The notes below the pieces were generated by a model. The model saw only the letters and a program-made list of their open reading frames with translations, searched no databases and was not told the DNA's origin. From a virus, in the IMG/VR virus record IMGVR_UViG_3300012936_000097, positions 1 to 30,411 of that record: a DNA stretch of 30,411 nt. One strand, written 5' to 3'. Below, one piece after another: positions 24,801-30,411 of this stretch (position 1 is its first letter; every line of letters begins with the position of its first letter). The position numbers and the translations under genes are program-made.

Positions 24801-25355
24801 GTCTGTATTAGACGCTGCTCCTGATATAAAGAAGTTAGGTGTACCTAAAGTTAAAGGACCGTGTATAGCGTCCGGGGTTATGCCAAATCCAGCTATCAAA
24901 CCAGAAGAGGCTGTTACATCTCCTTCAAGTCTAGCTCCAGAAGCAAACATATATCCGCTAGAAGAAATAGCAAAGTTAGGTCCGAAGTGTACATAATAAG
25001 GAGCAGTTGATGCAGGATCGAAGTCTATATACCATTCGTCTGAGGTTAGTCCTCCGCCTGCGGAATTTGGAGCTTTAGTTTTATCGTAAAATTGACCATT
25101 AAATAGGTCAATAATCATTCTACTACCGGTAATTTGACTATCAGCTATAAAGACGTCTCCAATAGATCCACCGTTTTCTTGGAAGTCAGCAAATGCTTGA
25201 CCACCAACAGGAACGTTAATCGTTACGCCATCTTTTCTTTGAAGAGATAAATTATTCTCACTAAATGAAGCAGTAAAGAAAAACGATCTAAAATTAGCAT
25301 CTAATTCCTCATGAGTTAGAGGAGCTCCTTTCTCGTCTCTAAAAGTTATAGCCAT
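15894..25355 (-). CDS. Giant tail fibre, 3153 aa, with mini-intein and S74 chaperone domain
   Basis: Residues 1-30 (MAITFRDEKGAPLTHEELDA) form a module shared with the collar fibre upstream, probably the attachment end. Residues about 30-1000 are Ser/Gly/Thr-rich beta repeats (IAGWTITNSEI). Residues 1018-1850 contain repeated fibre units separated by Ala/Ser-rich coiled linkers. Residues 2728-2863 are a mini-intein-like Hint domain. The C-terminus is an intramolecular chaperone of the S74 type: S3052-D-I-R-L-K3057 gives the Ser/Lys dyad, and release is expected just before Ser3052. If splicing and S74 cleavage both happen, the mature chain is about 2915 residues. It likely recognises the host surface. 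A TATTTATAATA motif lies 13 nt before the ATG, and the upstream gene ends 40 nt away. Confidence 0.92.
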   Translation of the reverse strand: MAITFRDEKGAPLTHEELDANFRSFFFTASFSENNLSLQRKDGVTINVPVGGQAFADFQENGGSIGDVFIADSQITGSRMIIDLFNGQFYDKTKAPNSAGGGLTSDEWYIDFDPASTAPYYVHFGPNFAISSSGYMFASGARLEGDVTASSGLIAGFGITPDAIHGPLTLGTPNFFISGAASNTDHFISASNFSLKGSGDITGSAVLFSGGTIAGWTITNSEIRKSSNIVLDATNESISIKSSTFGNQGIQLQHNSGTPRFYVGDGASSFAKFDGTDVSISTKLLEISASNIEISSTHASMSLGGGSVKLLGASSAIEVGTANKFKISGSAEDAMIVAGTKTGFATNDAGLILGMDAAVPTLDLTKDASNYLRFNTTSGIDIKTDTFKLDTTNFDIDTSTKRLTIFKPSGQEIIRLGEISNAAGDLFGLKIYDGAGTGSSNTIAQFGQQGNKVGGWEITGDQIRSIPAAGFGGSYAEGETGLIINSSGTIESSNFVTNVKGWRIDTLGNGSAEFENMRIRGTLKTTVFEKESVNVVGGQLMVTNASTIQPLRSAEGTIIAGSSSYAANAVTLSLANVSGFETGEILKVKTVDDTGFGVEYLYVSGTKRYSEDNALSYNTGSIDPDGLAGEIYVERGFGGTPAVSSSITTVSSSIDTASETTIEVVSSTGLNLQDIIKIDNERLKVTAINNKVLTVIRGYHDSVADSHTVGDTIFKIDTDKEFLSGLVSAARPLNEGQVILSTGVFNPATDVSSGYIMMNANPRDISTPYMDIVERTGSGVYDLELRSRLGDLSGLSSGYLYGNNEPGFGLYTENGFFKGAITADTGSIAGILHVATVAGGLETGQKISIGRDVSGTNDGIFVNNNNYWYTDGAWKVGGADNFISLDNFTDGNLTIKTETFSLDTSNFMISSSLNNGTLTAGANASSITTTSGTGVYIDGNGKFRVGTATSGNNYIYWDGSTLNIKGAIDITGGTGATTAELNAATASLSGSLATEISSSDASLSSSIATTTNTIDSKIFTDSSGRAVRPPTASAQGLYMTSTNLGFYKGGEWATYMDNEGDFFLTGSAGNKLAWDSSAGTLEIKGSINITGGNAATQTFASSSAAEAYTSASADIDNVSSSLSSSISSSTATLQDGLDSANNVIAGKTSIFRQNNPPSTSGRTVGDMWIDADDNNKVYVWNGSSFAATPDGTYDQTVLINTTSASLSSSVALDIFTDSSGKLVQTPDTSSADAQGLFLGDTNLGFYSGSQWRTYMANNGNFFLTGSDGQFLSWDGGQLTIQGSINIVSGNAATTSSVASAQTAAQNFAATAAANAVTSGSNAAATAQANALAATNAATASLSSSLSASIAQTDATALTVSASHAATADAFDGVVSGKNSVFRQNDAPSTSGRTQGDMWIDDNDGNRLYIFSGSTWVTASDATFDQAALITSTSASFAATIFTDSSGKIVSTPSTTAAGLYLGDSALGFYNGSKFATFMSNNGSFFLTGSGTNKLAWDGTSLIISGDINVLGGNAATQDYVTGSVNDGTAALSASLSGAIQSNTAAADQASDLATTASAQAAQAVANSDTAITRSVDNTGKITFNPTPSGTGLFMSANNLGYYDTDKWKAYLSSSGEFFLTGSGNSGLVWDGTDLSIDGSIIARDGSIGGIELDATKMYIGSGNHNNADTKFYTDNTGKFSLGNALSWDGTTLTISGSVTVTNENDFASQAELQTVINATSSLANPDSYSFGPSGQPGFALAAITGSITGPGLFFDSEKLGFHSGNNGTFLTYMDKDGNFYLSGSGDQGLAWDGNRLIIGNKGLGPSLTYQFSGSLDSSTFVSDNGTGALATATLTTPVLGNRFNNNNDSHDAGFHSDAFFARSDSPIFEFDVVAGSTNPGTAIGLYKETPSSFGRSQMSHAVYMHHNGQFRIYENGSEIRTQQQLMGTTSAQWTNDTDFSDNQQFRIRIRLLPTGARYTVFKNGNFITPLFVYDSITNGVTEDFVRPGAGFFYSSTSQQVLFQAMAGGHSLGNTTKIAGDMIQTGLIKSNNHSGNTNGNAFTSAGTAIDLDGGALTSTHFRITNYGAAVFKGELSAATGNFVGSLQIGSGNAIFKASPTSGIQLGHASFASAPFSVTPAGVLKATSGTIGGITLGTSKIYIGTGTHNNSNTKFYADNTGKFSLGSKLSWNGTTLSISGDINIEGGNAATTAALNSATASLSSSINESQILAANLSLTSNLELVGRSVRKIANDNSWNGEMKSLHGQAGSAEVIFRVTNVASARRFMMGLNTDPSTNTSFTSIDHAWYINGTTSQVYQNGNSIQTYESISNGDVFKICYDGATIKYYHNNTLKRTESNQSATTTYYLDSSFFDVTNDPILDWFDFSAGSGVNANFDDGFVGGWTIDSDAIFSGTKNTSGFNTGTGITLNSAGSIHSKGFFISQSGDAQFKGLVQGSGITGSLIAGTSIVGGNIEGGSVIGGNISVPTAASPKFSVNSEGIMTAEDAAITGEITATSGRIGDWVIDQTTNALRDDNSEIIFEPNIPEIQMFSGAEKKVIISPLDELTPIADTTTNVNVGSIPSSGGNWSTLTSTTSVSNPTYGVIGSSALSGLATASIQGPDASSNTFTADAKGTFEVTLNVPAFTVKRPSVSATGTTANPSYNASYNNQTHGKITPRKAFLGADLYLCAFNSSNTEIGSVLLAQAHKFGNSSQYNYSQASGTSSGNSSGGYSSGGSSSSPLDFLIAFESVDENSLVTLGNGDKTLAKNLQEGDELKVWDYTQNKFVTDKISKVKKSTRAEYYEVEVDGKAIKVSSGHEFWMENGEALKVEEVNPGFTEIFIDTGNGIEKKLVTKRDLIKEELNVVSLKIPPHVNYIANEIIHHNTATFTWNNSVSFAASTGAQSNAAAQNNKKVLLTISESGTIKLRYKWLLKSSSARNHSTNASGITSYTESHFSVSNQSQTFDSVGSFDTQVQVKLPTNFVELKAGGLQVVSGADKFIKAVRQDAGITGKQTIFQVKGGNLLSDDLLPNTNSTSTSTGFDLGGSGNRWRNLIVYRIFARDNITAFTTSTSSDIRLKENIRPITGALDKVLNLQGVSFDWKDKERGSSIGFIAQDFEKQLPELTYTDTTNNLDDNIDDVKTIDYSATVAVLTEAIKELTAKVNELEKKLESKN
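15897..16202 (-). other. Peptidase S74 / intramolecular chaperone domain of the giant fibre
   Basis: Residues 3052-3153 carry SDIRLKENIRPI, SIGFIAQDFEKQLPEL, an acidic loop and a final coiled coil (TEAIKELTAKVNELEKKL). These match endosialidase-type C-terminal chaperones, which trimerise the fibre and then cut themselves off using a Ser-Lys dyad five residues apart, as seen here at S3052 and K3057. Confidence 0.9.
16767..17174 (-). other. Mini-intein (Ser1...His-Asn/Thr+1) inside the giant fibre
   Basis: Encodes residues 2728-2863 (136 residues), the size of a minimal intein without homing endonuclease. Block A is SVDENSLVTLGNGD with Ser as the first nucleophile. Block B has VSSGHEFW with His2796. 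Block F/G is NYIANEIIHHN followed by Thr+1. All residues required for splicing have an acceptable match. The preceding extein is a Gly/Ser-rich segment then SPLDFLIAFE, and the following one is TATFTWNN. Activity is not shown. Confidence 0.8.
19940..22304 (-). repeat. Imperfect coding repeats in the giant fibre
   Basis: Five related units, each containing 'GL(Y/F)(M/L/F)...LG(F/Y)...F(F/Y)L(T/S)GS...(L/S)WDG...G', begin near residues 1018, 1214, 1440, 1571 and about 1740. The first three open with IFTDSSG and end with NAAT. Between them are Ala/Ser-rich linkers and two copies of an 'FRQN-x-PSTSGRT-x-GDMWID' segment. They look like repeated beta domains on a trimeric shaft. They diverge at the DNA level, so they are old duplications rather than recent tandem repeats. 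Confidence 0.8.
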
Positions 25356-25368
25356 TCTGTCTGTCCTT

Positions 25369-25379
25369 TATTATAAATA
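25369..25379 (-). promoter_or_regulatory. TATTTATAATA motif upstream of the giant fibre gene
   Basis: The 11-mer lies in the 40-nt gap between the collar fibre and the giant fibre, 13 nt before the ATG. AAAGGACAGACAGA follows, the nearest thing to a Shine-Dalgarno motif in this region. Confidence 0.4.
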
Positions 25380-25395
25380 CGCTCCAATTCGCTTA

Positions 25396-27036
25396 TTAGC
25401 CCGTATACATAATATAAGCTAGAGCTAAAAATGGAGGTACGTGATGATCTGTATGTATAGTATGGTTATGACCTCCGCCACCACCGGTAGAATTACTAGT
25501 TCCGTTTCTCCAATAAACTCTAGTATTATCATTATCACTGTCTCCACTTCCTTTGTATTTAGTAGGTCCTACATAATCTACTCCACCTATAGCCCCACCA
25601 GCTCCTACTCCTACATTATGTATTTCTATAAAATAAGAATCTTTGTATGTATGAGTATGTGAAGGTATTTGAGAAGTAGTTAAAGTAGTGGTACCTGCAT
25701 TACCTCCGTGATTGTGTGATATATCTCCTCCAGTTGCAACTGCGCTACCAGAAACGGTAGTTGTAGGTGTTCCTGTACTATTACTTGCTCCTACTACAAA
25801 CTTATTTGTTAAGTCTGGTATAGTTAATCCGTTTACTGTGTTACCGCTGTTACCATCACATAAAGTAAATCCTGAAGGTATAGCGTTCATATTACCTGAC
25901 CACATTATTATACCTCCTAATGGAATTGGAGCTGCATTAACTTGTTTTACTATTTTACTTTGTGATACTACTAAGAAATCATAATGATCTGCAGTAGCAG
26001 CATTTCCTACTGTATTAAGAGTTACAGAACCAGATAAAGTTGAAGAACCACTAATATATAAATCTGCACTACCGGATAATACTCCTCCTATAGTTCCTGT
26101 ACCGTTTACTGCAAGATTACCAGAACCTGTTATATTTCCATCTACATGTAACTTACCTGCAGGTGAGGATGTTCCAATACCTACATTACCGTCTCCTCCG
26201 AAGTGAGCTACTAATCTATTATAGGTTGGTTCTTGACTTGAAGTTGCAGGTGCTGAAATTATCGAAAAAGAATCATTACCTGATGTTGATTGAATTCCTA
26301 CCAACACGTGTGCGTTTTGAGGTCCTTCTAAAATTATACCTCTTTCATTTCCTACTAATAGATTATTTCCTGTATTACTTTCAATTCTAGGGTTACTTGA
26401 GTCCCAAGTAAAAAGTTTTGATCTATAAATATCTTCATGAGTTTTTCCAAAAATAATACTTCCACTAACAACAAAATCTCCTAAAGATGAGTCAGCACCT
26501 TTATGTGTGATGTTACCGCTACCTTTTAATCTTAAAACTTCATTACCGTTATTAGTTTCGAAAATTATATCTGCATTGCTATCAGCGTGATGATTTCTAA
26601 TAGTCAAGTCTTTAGTAGTACCTCCCATAGCAAAACTCGATGATACGCTACCTTGTGCAATAGCTAATGTACTATTTTCTAATACTACCTTACCTCCATC
26701 TACTCTTAATTTTTCGCCAGTTTCTAGAGAAGAAGTATTAATTGCTAAACCTACGTTTGAAGAATCATAAACTAATCCAGTTGCTCCACCGAACTGAGTA
26801 CCGTTTAGTTTGTATTGAAGTTCATTTACATTTCCAGCTACCTGTACAGAGCCGGTAAAAGTATTTAAGGGAATATTTACTACCCCGGCAGACTGTAAAG
26901 CACTACCAGTATAGAATAAAGATAAGGAAGAAGAATCTGATGGTACAGAAGCAGAATAGAAAAAACTTTGAAAGTTAATATCTAATTCTTCGTATGATAA
27001 TGCAGATCCTTTATTAGTTCTTAATGTTATAGCCAT
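25396..27036 (-). CDS. Tail fibre with collar domain and His-rich tip, 546 aa
   Basis: Residues 1-30 (MAITLRTNKGSALSYEELDI) repeat the attachment module of the giant fibre. The shaft (30-365) has Ser/Gly-rich beta repeats including NVGIGTSSPAGKLHVDG. From residue 371, IPLGGIIMWSGNMNAIPSGF starts a phage tail collar domain. H-x-H motifs follow at 441/443 and 460/462, and a HNHTIHTDHH cluster near 523-532. These resemble the metal-binding tip of T4 gp12-type short tail fibres, where aligned histidines bind iron along the trimer axis. The final ALAYIMYTG is also typical. It probably binds host surface glycans. The start lies 2 nt after the stop of the upstream structural gene. Confidence 0.9.
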   Translation of the reverse strand: MAITLRTNKGSALSYEELDINFQSFFYSASVPSDSSSLSLFYTGSALQSAGVVNIPLNTFTGSVQVAGNVNELQYKLNGTQFGGATGLVYDSSNVGLAINTSSLETGEKLRVDGGKVVLENSTLAIAQGSVSSSFAMGGTTKDLTIRNHHADSNADIIFETNNGNEVLRLKGSGNITHKGADSSLGDFVVSGSIIFGKTHEDIYRSKLFTWDSSNPRIESNTGNNLLVGNERGIILEGPQNAHVLVGIQSTSGNDSFSIISAPATSSQEPTYNRLVAHFGGDGNVGIGTSSPAGKLHVDGNITGSGNLAVNGTGTIGGVLSGSADLYISGSSTLSGSVTLNTVGNAATADHYDFLVVSQSKIVKQVNAAPIPLGGIIMWSGNMNAIPSGFTLCDGNSGNTVNGLTIPDLTNKFVVGASNSTGTPTTTVSGSAVATGGDISHNHGGNAGTTTLTTSQIPSHTHTYKDSYFIEIHNVGVGAGGAIGGVDYVGPTKYKGSGDSDNDNTRVYWRNGTSNSTGGGGGHNHTIHTDHHVPPFLALAYIMYTG

Positions 27037-27038
27037 GG

Positions 27039-28085
27039 TTAAATATCTAGTTTTACTACTACAGTTGTTTCGTTATTGTCTGATACTGGAACTGGTTGCG
27101 CCATTTTAGCTACTGCAACTAATTCACTAGCATCGTTGTATAATCCTACTGTTGTAAAATAAGGGTTAAAGTAACTTCCAGTAGCGTTATCTGCTAAGGA
27201 ACCGCTACTATCTTTTAATATAGAAGGGTTCGTACTGAAGTTAAATTCACTTTCCTTTACAGGACAGTGGTAATTATATGTATAAATAGGTTGAGATGAT
27301 TGCCAAGTAATACTTCCGGAAAAATAGTTTGCATAGTATGCTCCTACTTGAGGATTAGTTATAACTATTAGACCATGAGAATATATTACATTCCCTACTA
27401 CTCTTTGTGGTTGAGAGGCTGAAAGAATTAAATTACCGTTGCTATCATCTATTAATGTTGTTTTGTAATCATCAAAACCCGGTATTACAAATTCTTCTAC
27501 AGTTTCATTAATATATGTCTCTTCATCTTCTACATATTCGTCATCTTGTAACTCTACTGCACCACCGTATAACGTATCTATTTCTTCAGCAAAGCTTTCC
27601 GATGCATAATTACCAGAGGCATCGCTACTAGTAAAAGCATAGTTAGATGAAGATACTGATGTAGGAGGAGAAATAATAACGCTACCTGGTTTGATATAAA
27701 CTCCAAATAGTTCTTGTGGGACTGATATTACTGTAAATTTTCCTTGTGCCCTTCTTTGATTAGCAGTATAAGAGCTTTGCATATAATTTTCATATGCTGA
27801 ACCAGACATATCATTAGAGCTGGTTGTTGGCATACCTAAATCATTGTATCCAGAATAATATAGATGATTTATACTATTATATACTAATCTTGTATAGTGT
27901 TCGTAATTAGTACCTCCTAATCTTTTATCTCCGGTACTCGGTAACCATTCACCAGAACCAGAGATTCCTATATACGTTTCTACACCGAATTCATCATGTT
28001 GACTTCCACTAATAGTGAAAGTTTTATGAGCTACATACGATGTTAAGTATGAATCTTCTTTTTTTAATTTTTTGTAAGCAGCCAT
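27039..28085 (-). CDS. Virion structural protein, 348 aa (paralogue of its neighbour)
   Basis: No signal peptide or Cys clusters; the sequence is rich in Ser, Tyr, Asn and Thr, typical of baseplate or tail proteins. The C-terminal 80 residues (ESEFNFSTNPSIL ... TTVGLYNDASELVAVAKMAQ ... VVVKLDI) align with the end of the upstream 339-aa protein (NSEFNYSNNPSNI ... TSVGLYNDNNDLLGVAKLSK ... IRIKLDY). The N-terminal parts are different, so a shared C-terminal domain sits on two bodies. An acidic loop (QDDEYVEDEETYINE) lies in the middle. I recall related structural proteins in marine T4-like phages. The gene is 3 nt from its upstream neighbour. Confidence 0.82.
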   Translation of the reverse strand: MAAYKKLKKEDSYLTSYVAHKTFTISGSQHDEFGVETYIGISGSGEWLPSTGDKRLGGTNYEHYTRLVYNSINHLYYSGYNDLGMPTTSSNDMSGSAYENYMQSSYTANQRRAQGKFTVISVPQELFGVYIKPGSVIISPPTSVSSSNYAFTSSDASGNYASESFAEEIDTLYGGAVELQDDEYVEDEETYINETVEEFVIPGFDDYKTTLIDDSNGNLILSASQPQRVVGNVIYSHGLIVITNPQVGAYYANYFSGSITWQSSQPIYTYNYHCPVKESEFNFSTNPSILKDSSGSLADNATGSYFNPYFTTVGLYNDASELVAVAKMAQPVPVSDNNETTVVVKLDI

Positions 28086-28088
28086 TCA

Positions 28089-29108
28089 TTAATAATCAAG
28101 TTTGATTCTTATTAAGGCCTCTTTAGTAAAGTCTTTAAGTAATGGTTTAGATAATTTAGCTACACCTAATAGATCGTTATTATCATTATAAAGACCAACA
28201 GAAGTGATATAAGCCTGTGGGTTATTCACCATAGAGTTATGTCTTAACTCCCCTGAACCTGTAATATTAGAAGGATTATTAGAATAATTAAACTCGCTAT
28301 TTCTAACTCTTACAAATACATAATTAGAGGATATCGTTTCTTCTGAATTTAATTTAAATGATTGTGCTGAGCCATGATTTAGAGCTCCAAATAATATTCC
28401 ATTATTAGCACCATTATTATCAGCTGAACCTGTAGTAAAGTTTAAACTCGTTAAGTGGTTATCTAATGCTTGTCCGTTAAGTAGTATAACGCCGATATCT
28501 GGTAAGAATTTACCAAATGAACCTGCATAATTATTTGCAGTAGAATATCCGTTACCACCGTCAAATGATACTCCATTAGATCCAGATATGATTTCGTATA
28601 CTCTACCTGCATCATTATATGCAACTGTAGATATTTGACCGCTGTTGTCAGTTAGTTCTAAAGTTTGAGAACCTGCATGTAGTTTTATATTAAAAGTACC
28701 AGGCATTAATTTTTCTTTATATCTAGCTCTATCAACAGAAATAGCAAAAAATCCTTTTGTAGATGGTAATCCTCCGAAAAGAATATCTTGTTCTTCGTCT
28801 CCTATAACTAACGATCTATATTGACCGTAAATAGTTGAAGAAGGTGATTTACCTGCAACGTTTGAATTAAACGGGCTAGAACCAACTCCTGAACTATTAG
28901 CATAAGCAATAGAAAACTGTACAGCAGAGTTAGATAAATCTGAACCTGTTTGATATACATTTAAGTAGTAGTCTCCACTTGTTGCTGACTCTTGTGTAGA
29001 GGAAGTAAAAAATGCAGAGAGTTCATACGTATCAGTACTCCATACGGTAGATGATATAGAATCTGAGCTTACAATTACGTCTTCGTTGTCGAATGGTTTA
29101 AATGACAT
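28089..29108 (-). CDS. Virion structural protein, 339 aa (paralogue of its neighbour)
   Basis: The N-terminus is MSFKPFDNEDVIVSSDSISS, followed by Ser/Tyr/Gly-rich beta sequence (YGQYRSLVIGDEEQDILFGG; KEKLMPGTFNIKLHAGSQ). The C-terminal 75 residues match the downstream 348-aa protein (SEFNYSNNPSNI, VGLYNDNNDLLGVAKL). A pair of tandem genes sharing a C-terminal domain suggests duplication with exchange of N-terminal parts, perhaps two components of one baseplate or tail layer. The gene starts 6 nt after the 219-aa gene and ends 3 nt before the next start. There is no Shine-Dalgarno motif before the ATG. Confidence 0.82.
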   Translation of the reverse strand: MSFKPFDNEDVIVSSDSISSTVWSTDTYELSAFFTSSTQESATSGDYYLNVYQTGSDLSNSAVQFSIAYANSSGVGSSPFNSNVAGKSPSSTIYGQYRSLVIGDEEQDILFGGLPSTKGFFAISVDRARYKEKLMPGTFNIKLHAGSQTLELTDNSGQISTVAYNDAGRVYEIISGSNGVSFDGGNGYSTANNYAGSFGKFLPDIGVILLNGQALDNHLTSLNFTTGSADNNGANNGILFGALNHGSAQSFKLNSEETISSNYVFVRVRNSEFNYSNNPSNITGSGELRHNSMVNNPQAYITSVGLYNDNNDLLGVAKLSKPLLKDFTKEALIRIKLDY

Positions 29109-29114
29109 ATCTTA

Positions 29115-29774
29115 TTAGTTTATTTTAGTTACGTTAATTGGAATCGTTACTCTAGCTCCACTATCTCTACCAATAATAGTGATTGTACTAGTTAAAGAAG
29201 TACTAGAAGATCCGTATAACGTGTTAATAGTTGTTCCTGTTAAGTTAATTGAAGTACCTATTACTGTTTTAGATACGTTAGTACCTAAGGTTGTAGTAGC
29301 ATTTAGTCTTTCAGCATCAGCAGTGTTTATACCTACACCTGTAAAGTTAGAAAGTAATCTTACGTCTGCTATAGTAACGGTATATCCACTTGATTCAAAT
29401 GCTTGAGAAGTTCCTAAAAAGTTCAATGTTTGAGGAGTAATAGTTAAAGAAGCTCCTTGCTTCAAAGTAATAGATGCATATCCTGCTTCTATTATAGGTA
29501 ATTTAGCAGTACCTCTTGGTAAGGTAGCTAATTTATATTTCATTACTTGAGTTTCATCAGGAAATGCTTCTAACAATGGCATGTTTTCGATTGCCTCACC
29601 GTAATATGCAGAACCAGATGGGTGTGTAGTATTATACAGTGTATAGTCTATTTCATCATCTGCTAATGCGAATTGGGTGATACGAAAAGATCCATCTCCT
29701 CTCGCTAGTAGCTCTCTTCCTTTTTTGGTCAAGATTGCGTCGACTGTTACGACTGAGTTATTTAAGTATCCCAT
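29115..29774 (-). CDS. Conserved virion protein, 219 aa
   Basis: Begins MGYLNNSVVTVDAILTKKGR and has a soluble, well-conserved-looking N-terminal half (ELLARGDGSFRITQFALADD, YTLYNTTHPSGSAYYGEAIE), then a beta-rich C-terminal half of Thr/Ser/Val/Ile repeats (STSLTSTITIIGRDSGARVT). I remember close relatives with the same 'ILTKKGRELLAR-x-DGSFRITQFALADDEIDY' start in marine T4-like phages, located beside tail and baseplate genes, but have no specific function. A TATTTATAATA motif lies 17 nt upstream in a 52-nt gap, so this may be the first gene of a late transcript that runs through the fibre genes. Confidence 0.85.
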   Translation of the reverse strand: MGYLNNSVVTVDAILTKKGRELLARGDGSFRITQFALADDEIDYTLYNTTHPSGSAYYGEAIENMPLLEAFPDETQVMKYKLATLPRGTAKLPIIEAGYASITLKQGASLTITPQTLNFLGTSQAFESSGYTVTIADVRLLSNFTGVGINTADAERLNATTTLGTNVSKTVIGTSINLTGTTINTLYGSSSTSLTSTITIIGRDSGARVTIPINVTKIN

Positions 29775-29791
29775 TTTCTAACTTTTTTATT

Positions 29792-29802
29792 TATTATAAA
29801 TA
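29792..29802 (-). promoter_or_regulatory. TATTTATAATA motif upstream of the 219-aa virion gene
   Basis: The 11-mer lies in the 52-nt gap, 17 nt before the ATG. Candidate start of a late transcript through the structural and fibre genes. Confidence 0.4.
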
Positions 29803-29826
29803 TATTGTTTTATACTTTTATTGTTG

Positions 29827-30411
29827 TTATGCTGGACAAGTAAACGAAGAAACAACAAATCCTCTATCACCTGTGTTAATTAATGTTCTATTATCTTTTA
29901 CCCATATTCGTTTATTAGAAACAGAAAGTATTCTATTACCCTCTATTTTAAATATTTGAGTACCAGAAAATCTACTCACTACGGTTTGGTCACCGAACGA
30001 TGCTTGTGCTGTAGTTCCTAAAAATGCTCTACTAACTATTATTTCTTTAATATTAAGCTGAGTAGTAGTTATACCTATGAAAGTTCTAGTTACATTAAGT
30101 ATATTAAGTACTTGAACAGTCTCTTGATTACTACCTGAGGTTAAGGTTAAGAGTTCTCCTACTTCTAAAGTAGCTAAGTTTTGAGGTAACCCTCTTAATA
30201 AGAAAGAATTATCGCTATTAGAAGAAATTATATTTTGAGCAGTATTACCTGCTGTTGAATTATAGAGTGCACTACTTGTTATAGTTCCTACTTCAGAACT
30301 TAAAACTCCTGGTAGCTCTCCAGAACCTATAAATAAATAATCTTCTAATTCACCTCGATCTGATAAGCTCTGACCACATATAAAAGATGAAGTTTCCTCT
30401 AACCTATACTC
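29827..30411 (-). CDS. Structural protein, C-terminal 194 residues (cut by window edge)
   Basis: The frame is open from the window edge to a TAA at 29827-29829, so the start lies beyond 30411. The visible part reads as beta-rich virion protein: SSFICGQSLSDRGELEDYLF, FLLRGLPQNLATLEVGELL, FKIEGNRILSVSKNRIWVK, then a terminal GDRGFVVSSFTCPA. There is no enzyme motif. Composition (Ser, Thr, Leu, Ile, Asn) matches the structural genes that follow, so a tail or baseplate protein is likely. It is in the same frame direction as all others and is 52 nt from the next gene. Confidence 0.8.
   Translation of the reverse strand, partial: EYRLEETSSFICGQSLSDRGELEDYLFIGSGELPGVLSSEVGTITSSALYNSTAGNTAQNIISSNSDNSFLLRGLPQNLATLEVGELLTLTSGSNQETVQVLNILNVTRTFIGITTTQLNIKEIIVSRAFLGTTAQASFGDQTVVSRFSGTQIFKIEGNRILSVSNKRIWVKDNRTLINTGDRGFVVSSFTCPA

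Noticed and set aside
16309-24996. Several plus-strand open frames of 64-117 codons inside the giant fibre gene
   Set aside because: They mirror a long, well-supported minus-strand gene, have odd composition, and no plus-strand gene is supported anywhere else in the window.
2096-29802. TATAAATA on the plus strand read as T4-type late promoters
   Set aside because: All genes are on the minus strand, where the sequence reads TATTTATA; it is reported only as a possible diverged element.

Overview
This window looks like part of the genome of a large, strictly lytic-looking, T4-like tailed phage, probably marine, and the best guess for the host phylum is Bacteroidota. Every supported gene lies on the minus strand. 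Genes are packed edge to edge, many joined by 4-nt ATGA overlaps, and no gap exceeds about 65 nt. I saw no tRNA, rRNA, CRISPR array or insertion sequence. Three things point to Bacteroidota. Start codons are preceded by A/T-rich sequence rather than Shine-Dalgarno motifs. A virion protein carries a Fn3-like module of the kind common in Bacteroidota surface proteins. A Trp/Tyr-rich lipoprotein resembles flavobacterial lipoproteins. GC is low, roughly a third. None of this has been checked by database search.

Transcription runs from high to low coordinates. From 30411 to 25396 lie virion genes: a C-terminal fragment of a structural protein, three further structural proteins (two with a shared C-terminal domain) and a collar-type tail fibre with His-rich metal-site motifs. 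From 25355 to 15894 is one 3153-residue fibre. It has an N-terminal module shared with the collar fibre, repeated 'domain plus Ala/Ser-rich linker' units, an apparent 136-residue mini-intein and a C-terminal S74 intramolecular chaperone. Next comes a small virion protein with a second Hint (intein-like) domain, then a GIY-YIG-like nuclease.

From about 14.7 kb down to 2.1 kb is an accessory block of small genes. It holds a mini protein kinase, a CHC2/TOPRIM primase, a PD-(D/E)XK nuclease, a lipoprotein overlapping a P-loop kinase by 239 nt, a nucleotidyltransferase-zincin fusion, a HAD nucleotidase and a coiled-coil membrane protein. It also holds a 21-residue metallothionein-like peptide and several Lys/Arg-rich proteins with paired cysteines. 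The left end (1-2070) is the N-terminal part of a large protein of unknown function.

The most interesting pattern is a short N-terminal tag, best written M-K-L-T-[DG]-I-I-x-E. It occurs on proteins that are otherwise unrelated, including the two kinase-fold proteins, and it ends in the (L/I)-x-E type site cut by T4-like prohead proteases. I infer that these genes may encode capsid-targeted cargo (internal head proteins) injected with the DNA. The basic Cys-pair modules in the same block would fit such a role. This is a hypothesis from N-terminal sequence alone.
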